Assembly: GCA_031276055.1 (NCBI GenBank)
Contig: JAISNW010000142.1
Location: 1 to 6,359, forward strand
DNA length: 6,359 nt
From: Deferribacteraceae bacterium
GTDB taxonomy: Bacteria; Chrysiogenota; Deferribacteres; Deferribacterales; JAISNW01
Direction: 5' to 3'
The translations under genes were made by a program, and so were the position numbers. The notes under the pieces are model-generated. The model searched no databases and was not told the origin of the DNA. It saw only the letters and a program-made list of their open reading frames with translations. Each line of letters opens with the position of its first letter. Position 1 is the stretch's first letter. Shown piece after piece: positions 5,850 to 6,359 of this stretch.

Positions 5850-6359
5850 ATGCTTAACCAACTTGTTGAATACGGCAAACGTGTACGTAAAATAGAGAGC
5901 GATGCCTTAAAAAATGAACCTTATGAGATTACCTTAACCATATCTAAAAATGGTGATTTTATAAGTTGGAATCCGCACGAAAAAAAGACGGCATTAGTAG
6001 AGCTAATAACCGCTAAAAAAGGGAAAGCGAGGCTTTTGCTGGATAAAGCAGAAGAGGTTTTGGGCATTGATGAGAAAAAGCATGAACTTTTTTTAGATAA
6101 GCTGGCGCAATACTGGCATTTACCATCTCTTAAACCGATAAGACTCTTTTATGAAAATGGAAAAGTTAAAGATGCGCTTGCCGACTTTGATAAACAAGTA
6201 CCTCCAAAGCAGCAGAATAGCAATATAGCTTTTCGTGTCTATGGGGAAGAAGGGCTGCTTCATGAACATCCTGACGTTATCTCTGAGATAGAGAAAAAAT
6301 ATGCAGAAAAGCAGAAAAAACAGATGTATTCAAAGCAACAGAGTAGATGCTCTGTTTGC
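5850..6359 (+). CDS. cas8c: CRISPR-associated protein Cas8c/Csd1, type I-C, N-terminal part (runs off window)
   Basis: This is the large subunit of type I-C Cascade, which recognises the PAM and helps recruit Cas3. An open frame of 170 codons from ATG 5850 continues to the last base without a stop. Full Csd1 proteins are usually around 550-650 residues, so about the first quarter to third is visible. Family features are the opening MLNQLVEYGKRV (1-12), KGKARLLLDKAEEVLGID (57-74; the Csd1 counterpart of a stretch ending in a VLG(I/L)D motif) and a cysteine-containing element RCSVC (166-170) where many Csd1 proteins have C-x-V-T-G. The stretch between 125 and 165 is very charged and lysine/glutamine-rich. 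The gene starts 2 bases after cas5c under a strong RBS, so the two are clearly co-transcribed. In a standard I-C locus cas7c, cas4, cas1, cas2 and the repeat array would follow beyond the window. Confidence 0.88.
   Translation, partial: MLNQLVEYGKRVRKIESDALKNEPYEITLTISKNGDFISWNPHEKKTALVELITAKKGKARLLLDKAEEVLGIDEKKHELFLDKLAQYWHLPSLKPIRLFYENGKVKDALADFDKQVPPKQQNSNIAFRVYGEEGLLHEHPDVISEIEKKYAEKQKKQMYSKQQSRCSVC

Overview
The window is almost entirely coding on the + strand. It joins a cytoplasmic signal-transduction cassette (FIST-domain sensor proteins plus a large hybrid histidine kinase) to the start of a type I-C CRISPR-Cas operon. Base composition looks moderately AT-rich. Purine-rich Shine-Dalgarno sequences and tight same-strand spacing suggest a bacterium with strong SD usage, perhaps a Firmicute of the Clostridia/Negativicutes kind. 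A spirochaete or another anaerobe is possible, and nothing here fixes the taxon.

Layout: (1) positions 1-119 hold the last 38 codons of a FIST-family gene that begins outside the window. (2) 167-1291 and 1296-2420 are two complete FIST genes, 374 codons each and alignable without gaps, separated by 4 bases; they are clearly a tandem duplication. (3) 2431-5094 encodes an 887-residue soluble hybrid kinase: coiled coil, PAS-like domain, HisKA, HATPase, degenerate pseudo-receiver, intact receiver, Hpt and a C-terminal helical tail. (4) A 57-base gap carries a plausible extended -10 promoter and a strong RBS. (5) 5152-5847 is a cas5c (Cas5d) gene. (6) 5850 to the window end is the N-terminal 170 codons of cas8c (csd1).

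How the genes may work together: FIST proteins are cytosolic ligand sensors often encoded beside histidine kinases. The heme/NO-binding NosP proteins beside NahK-type hybrid kinases are the characterised example. The two or more FIST proteins here are therefore likely to tune autophosphorylation of the kinase, which carries H201 -> D604 -> H753 relay residues and would hand phosphate to a response regulator not seen here. The kinase's neighbour is the first visible gene of the Cascade operon. cas3, which normally precedes cas5 in type I-C, is missing from that position. Whether the cassette regulates CRISPR-Cas or is only a neighbour cannot be decided from the sequence. The Cas5c also appears to differ at two of the three residues reported as catalytic for pre-crRNA processing.

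No CRISPR array, tRNA, rRNA, insertion sequence or convincing terminator was seen, and no gene-free stretch exceeds 57 bases.
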